64,000 nucleotides of DNA from Erinaceus europaeus (taxonomy: Eukaryota > Chordata > Mammalia > Eulipotyphla > Erinaceidae), in NCBI RefSeq assembly GCF_950295315.1, contig NC_080179.1, positions 70,120,615 through 70,184,614 of the forward strand, given 5' to 3'. The position numbers and the translations under genes were made by a program. Under the pieces are notes generated by a model. That model was not told the origin of the DNA. It saw only the letters and a program-made list of their open reading frames with translations, and ran no database searches. Below are positions 20,991 through 31,619 of this stretch, piece after piece. The number at the start of each line of letters is the position of its first letter. The stretch's first letter is position 1.

Positions 20991-22691
20991 GCTGGTAAAT
21001 TAATTCATCCAGGTGTATAAGCAAGAGAACTAGGACAGAAACCATAAGAAAATCATTTTACCAGGGCTTTCTGTAGAAGTTAAACACATATATCAGGCTT
21101 GCGAAACTGCCAACTGCTCTAACTTCATTTAGCATTCAGGGCCCATCTATGTTGGGTAAATATGACTGAAATTTTTCAAAAATCTTGGCAGTGTGGAAGA
21201 AAATAGTAGGAATAAAATAGTTTTTGTTTTTCTTACTTCTAAATTTTGTCTGTTCTAAATCCTAGGTACAGTAATTTGTCCCAATGACCACAAGCTGAAA
21301 TCAGATAGCCTCTCTTCAAGATGGTCCCCTCTGTACCTATTTAAAGACCAGCTCCAACACATAGGCATTTGTTTGAAATTGTCCTTGGAGTCTGAGTTCA
21401 GTTAGCTTTCTACTATGCTATGAATTGCATAGTTTAAAAAGATCTTGGATTCTTTAAGGATAGATACAGCATATGAATACAAACATAGGCAAGAGCAAGG
21501 AGAAGACACATTCCGTGATGACTTTAAGTTGATTCCATAATAAGAACAGAGAAGCCAGCAAAGAGCAATGGCTGGGGGAGGAGGAAGAGATGAAATAGGA
21601 GGAGGAGGAGGAGGAGGAGAAGGAGGAGGAGGAGGAGGAGGAGGAGGCAAAGGAAGAGTCCTGACTTTTTTATAAGAGGCTACATCTGTTCTGCATATTA
21701 AGTGTCCCAGGGGAAGAAGTGGTGACTAAACACCACTCCTAATCCACAAGATTAAAGAGACCGGTCTCATAAGAAGTGTGGAGCTTTATAAAGAAGATTA
21801 ATTTATAAGGATCAGGCATTATAATTCTCAGAGAAGGGTAGCAAAGCATCAACATTTTTTAAATAGTGAGACAGCATAGGGAAAAAGAAAAATGTAGAGG
21901 AGATTTTTTATAGGATCATCACGGGATTATAAAAATGCATAAATCCCCATCCCTAAAATCACAGGAGGTGGCAGACATTCAGAAAAGCACAGTGATTTGT
22001 CTCCTTCTTAAGCATACGACCTGTATTCCCCAGTCTCTCATGACTTGAGTGCAGACATCTTCGAAGTTCTGGTCAATAAAATGCCAACAGGAATATACTG
22101 ATGCAGCCCTACAGAAACCCACGTATAGCAAGTTATCGTTCTGTTCCTCCAGCACAATTCAGCGGGTGAGACTGCCCCTACATTTCTGTTGCTCAGAGTC
22201 TCGTTCATGAGACTGAAGCACTGGTATCACCTGGCACTTGCAGAAATGCAGAATCCTAGGCCCCACTCCAGACCTCCTGAAGTAGACTCCATAGTTCAGA
22301 CTCCCAGTGCTTCATATCTGCATTGGCGTTCGAGACTCAACCGTCTAGACTGGAGAATAATAGTGATATGAGAATAATAGAGAAAATAGCATGGTGAAAA
22401 AAGAAAGAAGCACTGAATTGCCACATGAAGAAAGCCATGAGCTGACTGGAACCATCTGCCTTGAATTCATAAGAGGCTGAGAAAGAAACTGTGTCTGAAC
22501 TGTATTTTTTTTTTTTTGCTTCCATTTGTTAACACAGATGAGCTTACTCTAGTGAGTCCAGTGAAACAGTGCTATCCCTAGCCCTTCCAAGACAGCCCTC
22601 TGACCTTCTGGAATTTGAAATATCAACAGAACCCTTAGAAGCAGCTTGATCTAAACAACACAGAAGAAATCTCTGGATGACTCCACAACAC

Positions 22692-22693
<2 letters not shown>
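20991..22693. other. Mostly single-copy sequence
   Basis: Apart from a (GGA)n tract and a T run at about 22,505-22,518, no repeat or gene was recognised. The proline-rich minus-strand frame at 21,402-21,650 is only the GGA tract read in reverse. Confidence 0.4.
21592..21648. repeat. (GGA)n microsatellite
   Basis: GGA units with single GAA and GGC interruptions. Confidence 0.95.
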
Positions 22694-22743
<50 letters not shown>

Positions 22744-23091
22744 GTATGTGGTATGGATGTGTGGTGTGTGTGTATATGTGTATATGTGTGGTGTGTGTGT
22801 GGTGTGGTGTGGTGTGGTGTGTTTGTGTGGTGTGGTGTGGTGTGGTGTGGTGTGGTGTGGTGTGGTGTGGTGTGATGTGATGTGATGTGTGTGTATGTGT
22901 GGTGTGGTGCAGTGTGGTGCAGTGTGTGTGTATGTGTGGTGTGGTGTGGTATGTAGTGTGGGGTGTGGTGGTGTGTGTGATGTGGTGCAGTGTGGTGTGG
23001 TGTGGTGTGGTGTGGTGTGGTGTGGTGTGGTGTGGTGTGGTGTGGTGTGGTGTGAGGTGTGTGGTGTGGTGTGGTGTAGTGTGGTGTGTTA
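22694..23091. repeat. Compound (GT)n / (GGTGT)n array
   Basis: About 23 GT units are followed by roughly 350 bp of TGTGG pentamer blocks interspersed with GTGTAT, GTGATGT and GTGCAGT variants. Two pentamer-rich blocks (about 22,800-22,870 and 22,990-23,053) are separated by the degenerate middle. All open frames over it are low-complexity His/Thr or Cys/Val strings and are not genes. Confidence 0.95.
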
Positions 23092-23181
23092 ATAGATAAA
23101 TTATGGAAAATTCAGCCACCATCTATTTCCAGGTCAATCTCCTCTTCTTTCCATTATCCCATAATGTTATGAAATCTTTTT

Positions 23182-23469
23182 TTAAATTTTATTTTATTTT
23201 TTAATTATATTGATTTATTTTCCTTTTTGTTTCCCTTATTGTTTTTTATTGTTGTTGTAGTTATTGTTATTGATGTCATCCTTGTTGGATAGGACAGAGA
23301 GAAATGGAGAGAGGAGGGGAAGACAAAGAAGGGGAGAGAAAGATAGACACCTGCAGACCTGCTTCACCACCTGCAGGTGGGAAACTGGGGGCTTGAACCG
23401 GGATCCTTACACCGGTCCTTGAGCTTTGTGATGCCTGCATTTAACCTGCTGCACTACTGCCCGACTCCT
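23182..23469 (-). mobile_element. SINE-A, nearly full length
   Basis: 'GGACAGAGAGAAATGGAGAG', 'CCTGCAGACCTGCTTCACC' and the B-box complement 'GGGGCTTGAACCGGG' are present, with a small deletion at the 'AAGCGACTCCC' segment. AATCTTTTT flanks it at about 23,173 and 23,471. Confidence 0.9.
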
Positions 23470-23479
23470 TAATCTTTTT

Positions 23480-24730
23480 GTTTTTAAGAGTAGAGTTGGT
23501 TGCCACATCCCTGCAGACTTTGAGTATCTATCATTTTAAAAATGAAATCATTCCTCAAGGCATATTATGAGCCCTTTTTGTCAGGTAGTTAACTATACTG
23601 GCACCAGTTAACTGTGATCTAAACTTTGTAATGACAGATCTGGCAACAGACTGACATTCCTTGTGCTAATTTTGGCTGTCCGACCTGAAAAAAAAATGCT
23701 GGAAATATGATTTCTCCTAAGCTGACAGCAATTTTCACTGGGGTGCCAGCTACTGACAAAGTAAGGGAAAAGGACCCATCATAAATGCTTGGCCACATAT
23801 GCTTTTGAGAAAGGAAGAAAGAAATTATGCCCTCTGCCGCTCAAAGTCATAATTTAATTTAACAACCAAGGCTGGAAGGAAAATAAATGTTTCTGATGGA
23901 GTCTCACCGTCAACAATCTAGTTTCTTTTCCAATACCACATTTGTCTTACCTTGTAAAGCTCCAGGTTCCCATGACCAAGTCTTCCAATAATACCTGATA
24001 CACACTGACTAATGCAGCATCTCAGTAAAACTCCTGAAATGCAATTATAGGAAAAGATCGAATAAACCAAAGATTAGCAACAGAAATGTGAGTATCCTTA
24101 ACTGTTTTTCTTTGGGGAAGATATGAAAAGCCAGAAACAAACCAGCTGAAGGAATAATGACACATAAGGAACAGACACAATTGGGGGGAAAAAATCTATC
24201 AGCATAATCATGAGCATTAATGAGAGTATCTGGATAGTGGCAGAATCATTTGACCACTAGACCCTGAATTGTTAGATCTCTCTTTTCACAGTGAAAATGA
24301 GATGCAGAAATACTGTCTGCCATTAACAAGAAACGGGTTGGAATGTTATTGATATTTCACAAACTAATCATGTTTGAATAAGAACCCAAACTGTGATATT
24401 CTGAGTATGCCAACACAGTGTGCACATGTTAATCTGTAGCTAGTCAACATCATTTTAGATGCTAATGATGGATAAAGTACAGTAACCCTAGATTCTGTGT
24501 TTAAATCCTGGAGTTGATATTTATAAGAATAAGTGAGATGAAGCAAAGAAGAGAGGGGCATATATTGCCTACAAAGCTAAAATAATTTCCTAGCACAATC
24601 AACTCCAAGTAAATGAAGTTCTCTTGGGGAAATACTGTTCATTCAAAGGAGCTGAATTGGACACTGAGGTCTCATTAAGGGCATGCAAAGAGATCCTTTG
24701 CCAAACAACTAACTTTTGATGTTGAAAATG
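23480..24730. other. Single-copy stretch
   Basis: 1.25 kb without recognised repeat, ORF or microsatellite. A conserved non-coding element here could not be excluded without alignment. Confidence 0.4.
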
Positions 24731-24786
24731 AATGGATGGATGGATGGATGGATGGATGGATGGATGGATGGATGGATGAATGAATG
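24731..24786. repeat. (GGAT)n microsatellite
   Basis: About twelve GGAT units with GAAT at both edges. The minus-strand His/Pro/Ser frame over it is an artefact. Confidence 0.95.
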
Positions 24787-25047
24787 ATAAGAGCTCCTGT
24801 CTCTTTCATTCTATTTACAATTTTGACAGCTGGAATATGAAAGTCAGAGTGAATCACAAGAGGTAAAATATTAGTTCCTATGTATGGCAGGTCCCATATA
24901 TTCCAAGTCAATGCTGGTAGAACATTCCATTGTGTCATTCCTGGCTCTCATATCTGCCAGGAGTTTGGTAGGTAAAGGGGGGTTGGGGGAGACTATGGGT
25001 ATAATTTTTTTATTTGACTTTCCAGTATATGCATATCATAAATTTAC

Positions 25048-25122
25048 TCTTTTTTTATTTCTTTATTGGGGGATGAATGTTTTACTTCGACAATAAATAA
25101 AATAGTTTGTACGTGCCTAATT
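25048..25122 (-). mobile_element. L1: Very short L1 3'-end insertion
   Basis: A T-rich run with 'TTTCTTTATTGGGGGATGAA', 'GTTTTACTTCGACAATAAAT' and 'ATAGTTTGTACGTGC' is the complement of the last roughly 75 bp of the hedgehog L1 3'UTR. The flanks become unique immediately afterwards. Confidence 0.8.
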
Positions 25123-26371
25123 TTAAACAGATGAACTTTCTTAGCTCCTTTGAACTAGACTGACGAAGCTAGTTTCTTTTCTTTTTCTAGTTGTGGAACA
25201 CTGATCTTGAGATCAAGAAAATAATTATGACTTGGGTATAAAAGAGAAGGAAAGGAGCTAGGAAGAAGAAAGAAAAGTGAGGAGGGGAAGGGTTAGCAGA
25301 GGGAAGACCTGCATGATGGCAGACAGACAGAAGCCAGGCATGTGAAAAGCACTGTCAGATATTTGTTTCATCCCAAATCCTTGTGCTCTACAGTCCTCCC
25401 TCTTCATTTTAGAAGCAGTGTTCTTGAGGTCCAGAGGTGTAAAGGAACTTAAGCCAAGGTAACCAAAGTGGAGAACCAAGTTTTGAAACTACCCTACTGT
25501 ATCGGTGCTAAGTTCCTTCTCTTCTCTTGACCCAGCCTACCTCGGGAATAGCCTACTCTGCCCCCTCATCTATTGGTTATATGGGAGAACTGATGTCATG
25601 ATTCTCCCATAAGGGGTGTTTCCTAAGCACTCCCACACCCACCCAGATTACCATCCTCCCAAGTATTTCCTTTCCTAATGCATCACAACTTGATCACTAC
25701 ATTTCCCACTATCCAATGTAAAACACCTTCACATGAAGAGTGGGTCTGGACCATGAAGAGTGTGCTTCACATGAAGAGTGTGTTGTCCCACTCACTAATA
25801 TCAAGATTTCAAACATCATCCCATTTCGGAAAGCTAAAAATTCTTTGTTTACAAGGTGTTTGTGCTGGAGCTTACTAACAGGTAGTTAGTAAGCTTTCTC
25901 CCAGGGGCAAGAAACACATACTGGGAATGCCCTTCAAGTGCAGCCACAGACCACTAGTAGCCTGACACAGAGGTTCACATCGAACTTGGCCTCTGCGGCC
26001 CTTAGTGCAATGTCAGCCAGCCCAGGACTGAGAAAAGAGAATGACAACCACAGCACTGCTAGTGATGAGCTAGCTAACAGCAGTGGATACAGACGACTTA
26101 GCACTGGAGGAGGAGGATGAAGGAAAAACAGGCAGGAAGTGTCTCCCTTCTGCTCTCCCTTTCTCCCCACTCCTCAATCCCCCATTCTGTCATGAAAGGA
26201 ACTAGGATTGCATAACAGAGAGTGGTAAACTCTGCCTTGGGGAATAAGCTAAGATTCTAGAATATTATGGAGAATTTCTTCTTTCAAAAGTAATACCAAT
26301 AGTTTGCACTGAGTCAATAAGTGCAGCAAACAAGTAGAAAGACCTAGAAAAGACACCATAAAGTACCTAAT
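25123..26371. other. Single-copy stretch with three short direct repeats
   Basis: CATGAAGAGTG occurs at 25,732, 25,752 and 25,770. The 60-codon frame at 25,938-26,120 has no recognisable domain. No transposable element was seen. Confidence 0.4.
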
Positions 26372-26380
26372 CAAATAGTT

Positions 26381-26648
26381 ACTTTTTTTCCCCCTTTTGT
26401 TGCCCTTGTTGTTGTAGCCTTGTTGCGGTTATTATTGTTGTTGATGATGCCATTTGTTGTTGGACAGGACAGAGAGAAATGGAGAGAGGAGGGGAAGACA
26501 GAGAGGGGGAGAGAAAGACAGACACCTGCAGACCTGCTTCACCGCCTGGGAAGCGACTCCCCTGCAGGTGGGGAGCCAGGGGCTCGAACCGGGATCCTTC
26601 CGCAGGTCCTTATGCTTCACTTAACCCACTGTGCTACCACCCGGCCCC
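26381..26648 (-). mobile_element. SINE-A, full length, with target-site duplication
   Basis: It is a complete element with the B-box complement 'GGGGCTCGAACCGGGATCC' and the head complement 'CTACCACCCGGCCCCC'. CAAATAGTT flanks it (26,372-26,380 and 26,649-26,657). Confidence 0.95.
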
Positions 26649-26769
26649 CAAATAGTTTCTACCTAGGCCTAGATATTCTCCTCACCTACTTCCTATTTCA
26701 GTCCCCTCAATCATTCCAAGGCTGACCTTGTCAGACAAAGTAACAACTAGAAAAGCTAGATAAGGGCAA

Positions 26770-27850
26770 GAGAGCAGCATATTTTAATGATGCCTTTTTT
26801 GCATCCTACTAGGCCATCTCATCTCCCGGGGCCTTAGCCAGAGAACCCTGGGATTCCCACACAAACTTGATGGGCCTAGACCTCTAACAGATCCCTCTCT
26901 CCATTGTCATTGGACATCTCCATCAGGAACAACATAATGGACCCCTTTGTGGGTCCCTACAGGACCTTTCCCTCAATGTGGATCAACAATGGTAGGGACT
27001 GTTCCATTCTCCAAAGAGAGGTTGGGCCAAAAACCTTCTACCACTCAAGGAAGATGGTTCCAGTAATGGGTGCAGCCTAGAACGTTCCTAGCTATGACCA
27101 CAGTATGCAAGCTCAGACCTACAGGGATGCAGAGGTTACAGAGGCTCCTGCACTGAATATGGGCCCCAGACCAAATTGATGGGGTTCACAGTTAACAGTA
27201 TTTATACACTTTCCCAGATTTGGGAGCTACTCTCTTCCATGATGCAGCTTTCTAGTCCTATTTCCAACCCTGACATCATCTCCCCTGATAATACCTTTGG
27301 CCCACCTGCAGGTTAGCTCTCAGGCTCAGGCATAAATTAGTAAAGTCATGGATCCTTTGGGGTACACCTAAAATAAATCTACTAGCTTTTTTCCAAAATG
27401 GAGACCCCAAATATCATCTGCTATATGCCGGCCTTTAAGTTCCAGATTATTAAACAATTTGTTCTTCATCTTAATGCTTTGTCAGATACCAAGTTGCAAA
27501 TGCTACCATGACACCAGCCTGACTTCCCTGGGCAGATGACCTTAGTAACGTATCCTGGAACCCCATCTCTCTGGAGTCCTGCCCCACTAGGGAAAGATAG
27601 AAACAGACTGGGAATATGGATCGACTTACCAATGTCAATTGCTTCAGCAGAGAAGCAATTACAGAAGTCAGACCTTCCACTTTCTACACTCCATAACTGA
27701 TCTTGTGTACATGCTCCCAAAGAGATAAAGAATAGGAAAGCTTCCAGTGGAGAGGAAGGGATAGGAATTCTGGTGGTGGGATATGTATGGAATTTTACCC
27801 CTCTTATCCTATGTATTTATCAGTATTTTCTATTTTTTATTTTATAAATA
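26770..27850 (+). mobile_element. Longest family H copy, short 3' form
   Basis: About 1.1 kb is collinear with the other copies. It includes the segment that is inverted at 19.3-19.7 kb ('CTTGATGGGCCTAGACC', 'GAATATGGGCCCCAGACC') and ends 'CCTCTTATCCTATG...TTTATAAATAAC'. Reading all frames I find no protein longer than about 80 codons and no RT, gag or transposase motif. The element looks non-coding. Confidence 0.85.
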
Positions 27851-27852
27851 AC

Positions 27853-27925
27853 AAAAAAGCAGTACCAGGGACCAAACTAAAGACTTTAAGTCCACTGCTC
27901 TAGCCATCATATCACCTTCCAGGTT
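27853..27925 (-). mobile_element. SINE-B fragment
   Basis: 'AGTACCAGGGACCAAACT' (B-box complement) and 'CTCTAGCCATCATATCACC' (head complement) directly follow the family H tail. Confidence 0.5.
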
Positions 27926-28124
27926 GAATTCTTTCTTCTTATAGAAGAAACCAATGGGGGAGGCTGGACTCAGAGAAAGCCTTGGGATACCCAACTGATG
28001 CTTTATTTATATTGTTAGTCATGTTCTGAGATGACCCAGAAGACAGGGGTGCAGACAGAGGAAAGCAAAGAAGGAGAAGGCCAATTACTTAGCTATAGAC
28101 TAGTCAAGAATACAGAGGATTTAG

Positions 28125-28205
28125 GGCTGGCAAGATACCTTACTTGGGTAGTGTGCTGCTTTGCCCTGTATATTATATGACCCAGGTTCTTTCCCTCTAA
28201 GTGCG
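28125..28205 (+). mobile_element. SINE-D head
   Basis: It shows 'GGGCTGGCAAGATACCTTAC', 'GTGTGCTGCTTTGCCC' and the B box 'CCAGGTTCTTTCCC'. The body is replaced by a purine repeat. Confidence 0.55.
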
Positions 28206-28380
28206 AAAGAAGAAGGAGGAAGAGGAGAAAGAGGAGGAAGAGGAGAAGAAGGAAGGAAGAAAAGGAGAAGCAATATGCTTGCTTATTTATTTCTTATGTG
28301 TTTCTGATGTCTAAATTCCACATATGAAGAAGAAGGAGAAGAAGAGGAATTGAAAAAGAAGAAGAGAGACTAGAAAGGAT
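28206..28380. repeat. GAA/GGA purine tracts
   Basis: Two AAG/AGG-rich tracts (about 28,206-28,270 and 28,325-28,380) are separated by 55 bp of unique text. The first continues the SINE-D fragment. Confidence 0.8.
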
Positions 28381-28389
28381 TCTAGTATT

Positions 28390-29080
28390 AAGGTATGTCA
28401 TCTTTACATAGGACAATTACATCTCTCAAACACATCTGAAATCCCTCCAACCCCAGGACTCTATGAGGAAAAAAAAAAAAAAAAAAAACTTGGTCTTTGT
28501 ATTTTTCTGTGACTTTGCTCATTGGAGAAAGGGGTGCCGAGAGTACTAGCCACCGCAGCAGGAAATATCTCTGCAGCACTCACCAGGCTCAGGCTCCTCA
28601 GGCTCTGGTTAGAAGATGCTGAAGCCCAGCACCAGATGGACAAAGACAGCAGCAAGAGGAAGAACATGGATAGCAGCAAATTAATTGACAAAGTAGGAAT
28701 CTGATTGGAGTGGAGTCCAAAGGAACCATGATGCACCCTGGCAGGTTATACCACACGTTGTCTTGCTCTTGCTTCTAGTGCTTCCAAGAAAGCACTAGGC
28801 AAAGGACACCGTGGGGCAGCCCTGTCCCTGCCTGTGTCCCTGGAGTGCTCACACCGACCACCAGCACAAGCAAGACAGTGAAACTCAGTTAATACTGGTG
28901 GGGTTTCTGGCACGAGGGGCAGGTGGGACCGTGTCTAAACTCTCAGAACCCACAGAGGTAGTCACAGCAGTAACTGCTTTTTACAGCCCCTACCGCATAC
29001 AGTTCTCTTCTTCTTAGTCATCGTATATGATGCTCTCTCAGTACTCCAACTTCCTTTTCTCTTCTTTTCTGTCCTTTACT
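28390..29080. other. Single-copy island with a 20-nt A run
   Basis: An A run lies at about 28,470-28,489. The remainder to 29,040 has no repeat similarity and is less AT-rich than its surroundings. It contains the candidate micro-exon listed separately. Confidence 0.4.
28584..28667 (-). other. Unassigned ORF: signal-peptide-like segment before a splice-donor-like site
   Basis: On the minus strand an ATG at 28,667 opens 28 codons starting 'MFFLLLLSLSIWCWASA', a classical hydrophobic signal-peptide profile with a small-residue cleavage region. At codon 28 the text reads CCTG|GTGAGT, a near-consensus 5' splice site in phase 0. The frame stays open in both directions (about 28,461-28,736). I do not recognise the protein, the Kozak context is weak (T at -3), and no partner exon was found. 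Chance is a real possibility. Confidence 0.2.
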
Positions 29081-29082
29081 TG

Positions 29083-29091
29083 TCTTCTTTT

Positions 29092-29131
<40 letters not shown>

Positions 29132-29155
29132 TCCTTCTTCCTTCCTTTCTTCAAC
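29083..29155. repeat. (CTTT)n microsatellite
   Basis: TTTC units grade into CTTC and CCTTC units. It lies 60 bp before a minus-strand SINE. Confidence 0.95.
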
Positions 29156-29210
29156 CCCCTCTCTCTTCCCCTCTGCCTTTATCTCTCTTTCTTTCTCTCT
29201 TTCTCTTATT

Positions 29211-29481
29211 GAAACTAGGGTTATTGTTGGGGCTCACTGCCTGCACAAAAAATTCACTTCCCCCGGTGGCCATTTTTTGTTTTTTAATTTTTTTTTCCCT
29301 TTGATACGACAGAGAAATTGAGAGAGGATGGGGAGATAGAGAGGGAGATATAGAAAGAAATTCCTGCTGCTGTTTCACCACTCGTGAAGTTTCCCACCCC
29401 TACGGGAGGGGGCCAGAGGCTAGAATCTGGTCTTGTGCATGGTTACACATGCGGCACAAGGTTTACCACTTCCTAGCCCTG
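29211..29481 (-). mobile_element. SINE-A, old subfamily, full length
   Basis: The tail module 'AGGGTTATTGTTGGGGCTC' is followed by 'CAGAGAAATTGAGAGAGGA', 'CACCACTCGTGAAGTTTCCC' and a decayed B-box complement, 'GAGGCTAGAATCTGG'. It ends 'CCACTTCCTAGCCC'. Confidence 0.85.
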
Positions 29482-30104
29482 CACTCCAACTTCTCGCTCC
29501 CCAATGAATATTTATCAAGTGACTCCCCAACTAAATCATACATTTCTCAAGAACAAGGTCCTAGAACTTTTCTATGTGCATACCATTATAGTCAGTGCAC
29601 TGATGAAAACACTCAGTAAGTACCCCGTTCATATTAATGGAATAGAGTAAAACGTCAAGTCTGACGTGGTATCTGTAGCCCTCTCCACCCTGTGATGGTG
29701 TGCAGGTTGTCCTCTGCTGGAACAGTGGCCTGGCATGCTGGTTCAGCCTGGTCTGACATCTCCTGAGAAGTAGAGCAAGTCTCAAGGGGTGCCTGAGAGA
29801 TACACTCCTATGTTCAGCCGGTATCACTTCTGAATATTATCTGCATACTTCTCTGTGGGTTGACTGTCTTAAAGATGATGGGGGGAGCTTCCTTTAAATG
29901 CTTGTCCATCAAATGTCACAGGCTTCAATTCTATGTAGTGTCACACAGGCTACGGCAGAAATTCTCAAAGTTGAAGAAACAGAGGAAAGAAAACTCATAC
30001 TGTTTTCTGGAATAGTCAGGAGTCCTTCGCATTAAGAAGCCCCATACGGTGATTTCTAACTCAGTTAACCATGTAAAACTACCCTGTAAGATACAATGGC
30101 TGGG
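29482..30104. other. Single-copy stretch
   Basis: No repeat or gene recognised. Confidence 0.4.
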
Positions 30105-30213
30105 GCTGGAGAGGTAGCACAGTGGTTATATGAAAAGATTGTCATGCCTGAGGTTCTGAGGTCCCAGGTTCATTCCTCAGCATCACTATAAGCAGTGCTC
30201 TAAAAATGAAGTG
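30105..30213 (+). mobile_element. SINE-B
   Basis: It has the head 'GCTGGAGAGGTAGCACAGTG', then 'GTCATGCCTGAGGTTCTGAG', the B box 'CCAGGTTCATTCC' and 'AAGCAGTGCTCTA'. Confidence 0.85.
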
Positions 30214-30241
30214 GGGGTTGAGGGGGCAGGGGGGCAGTGAT

Positions 30242-30412
30242 GAATAGCCGGGAGGTGGCACAGTGGCTAGGACACCAGATTTACAAGTATGTGGTTCTAA
30301 ATTCTATCACTTGCTTTGCATTACTAGAGTGTTACTCTGGTTCTTTCTCTCTTTGTCTCTGTGTGTGTGTGTCTGTCTCTTCTCTATCATTAATAGACAA
30401 ATTAATCCTTTT
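30242..30412 (+). mobile_element. SINE-C
   Basis: It has the head 'CCGGGAGGTGGCACAGTGGC', then 'ACTAGAGTGTTACTCTGG' and a CT/GT-rich end. It lies about 30 bp after the SINE-B, in the same orientation. Confidence 0.75.
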
Positions 30413-30904
30413 TTCTGAGGAGAGAAATTCTGGCTGTCTTGCAAAAGTATAGGACCTGAGCCTAAAGATTAATTATTGTCATGATTCCTAGGGGACGGAA
30501 TCCTCAGTGTGCTTTACCCCAAGTCCTGGGATTACAGCAGCTAATTTTTTTTTTTAGAAATTTGCTCTATCAACCAAAGGTTACTGAGAGAAAATATGTA
30601 GTAACAAATCCAGAGAAAGAAGCCTGGGTTCCATCAGAAAGCTGGTCAAGTCCTGGAATTCCAATCTGAGAAGGAGTTCAGCTACAGAGTTGATGGGAAA
30701 CCAACTATTTGTAGAGGAGAATGGTGTCAGAAGGCCAATTTCAGAGCAGACTGAAAGATGCCACAGTTCTTGACAGCACAAGGAACAGCCTATGTGGTTT
30801 GCTTTGGCTGAAAATGTCACTTAAAGCAACAATAGTCCTTAATTATCAGAACTTAAATGCACTGTGAAGTAGAGCCCTTTAAAAACCTGTGAAATAAGGA
30901 AGGC
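30413..30904. other. Single-copy stretch
   Basis: No repeat or gene recognised. Two frames at 30,481-30,820 overlap antisense. Confidence 0.4.
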
Positions 30905-30979
30905 TGTTTTTGTTTTTGTTGTTGTTGTTGTTGTTGTTGTTGTGTGTGTGTGTGTGTGTGTATGTGTGTGTGTGTGTGC
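30905..30979. repeat. (GTT)n(GT)n compound microsatellite
   Basis: GTT units run straight into GT units with one TATG interruption. Confidence 0.95.
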
Positions 30980-31538
30980 ATTCAAAATGTACATTCAAAA
31001 TGCCCTTTGGCTATCATCATTCCTGTTGTACTCTACCAGCTTCTACTTTTCTGCTTAACAAGGCATCTAAAGACTTCAGACTTTTTCTTTTCTCTCCACA
31101 TTATAATCTATTTTCCAAACAGCATGTTCTAGGTTACTTAATTCATATAACCTAAAATGCTGCCTTTCCACAATTATTTATATATTAACATGAATCAATT
31201 AGCATTATCCCTCCATATCAAGGTATATAATTACAAACCATCAGCCAACCATGAAAAATACAATATCGCAAGCAATGGGAATTTCTTGAACAAGGGTGGC
31301 TAAATATGTGACACTAACCTGGTTAGACAAATTGCATCAGATATCTGAAACCTTCTAAGCTAAGTTTTAAGTTGACTGGGAGGTCAGGCACAGAGCACTC
31401 ATAGACAAGGTTGGGGGTCTGGCTTACTGTGAGAATGTTTCCTCTCTTTGGCTCCCACAGACCCATGTCTGCCTTTACCTAGCATACTTCACACAGAACT
31501 TGGACTGATCTGTGCTTCAATTCTACTGATTATGAACA
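30980..31538. other. Single-copy stretch
   Basis: AT-rich sequence. No gene or repeat recognised. Confidence 0.4.
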
Positions 31539-31564
31539 ACACACACACACACACACACACACAC
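31539..31564. repeat. (CA)n microsatellite
   Basis: About twelve CA units. Confidence 0.9.
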
Positions 31565-31619
31565 TGTTGAGCAATACTACCAAATAAGACATTCCTCCAT
31601 TACAGCTACCTATCAACAA

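Noticed and set aside
22544..23122. 192-codon minus-strand His/Thr-rich frame and several Cys/Val-rich plus-strand frames
   Set aside because: These are pure translation of the GT/GGTGT array, with no codon structure.
24731..24786. CRISPR-like regular array
   Set aside because: Four-base units without spacers; a microsatellite. No array with spacers exists in the window.
25938..26120. 60-codon Ser/Gly-rich frame as a host exon
   Set aside because: No splice signals in the right places, an equally long antisense frame, and no recognisable domain.
28522..28704. Plus-strand 60-codon frame opposite the candidate micro-exon
   Set aside because: It has no splice signals or domain. Only the minus strand shows the signal-peptide and donor combination.
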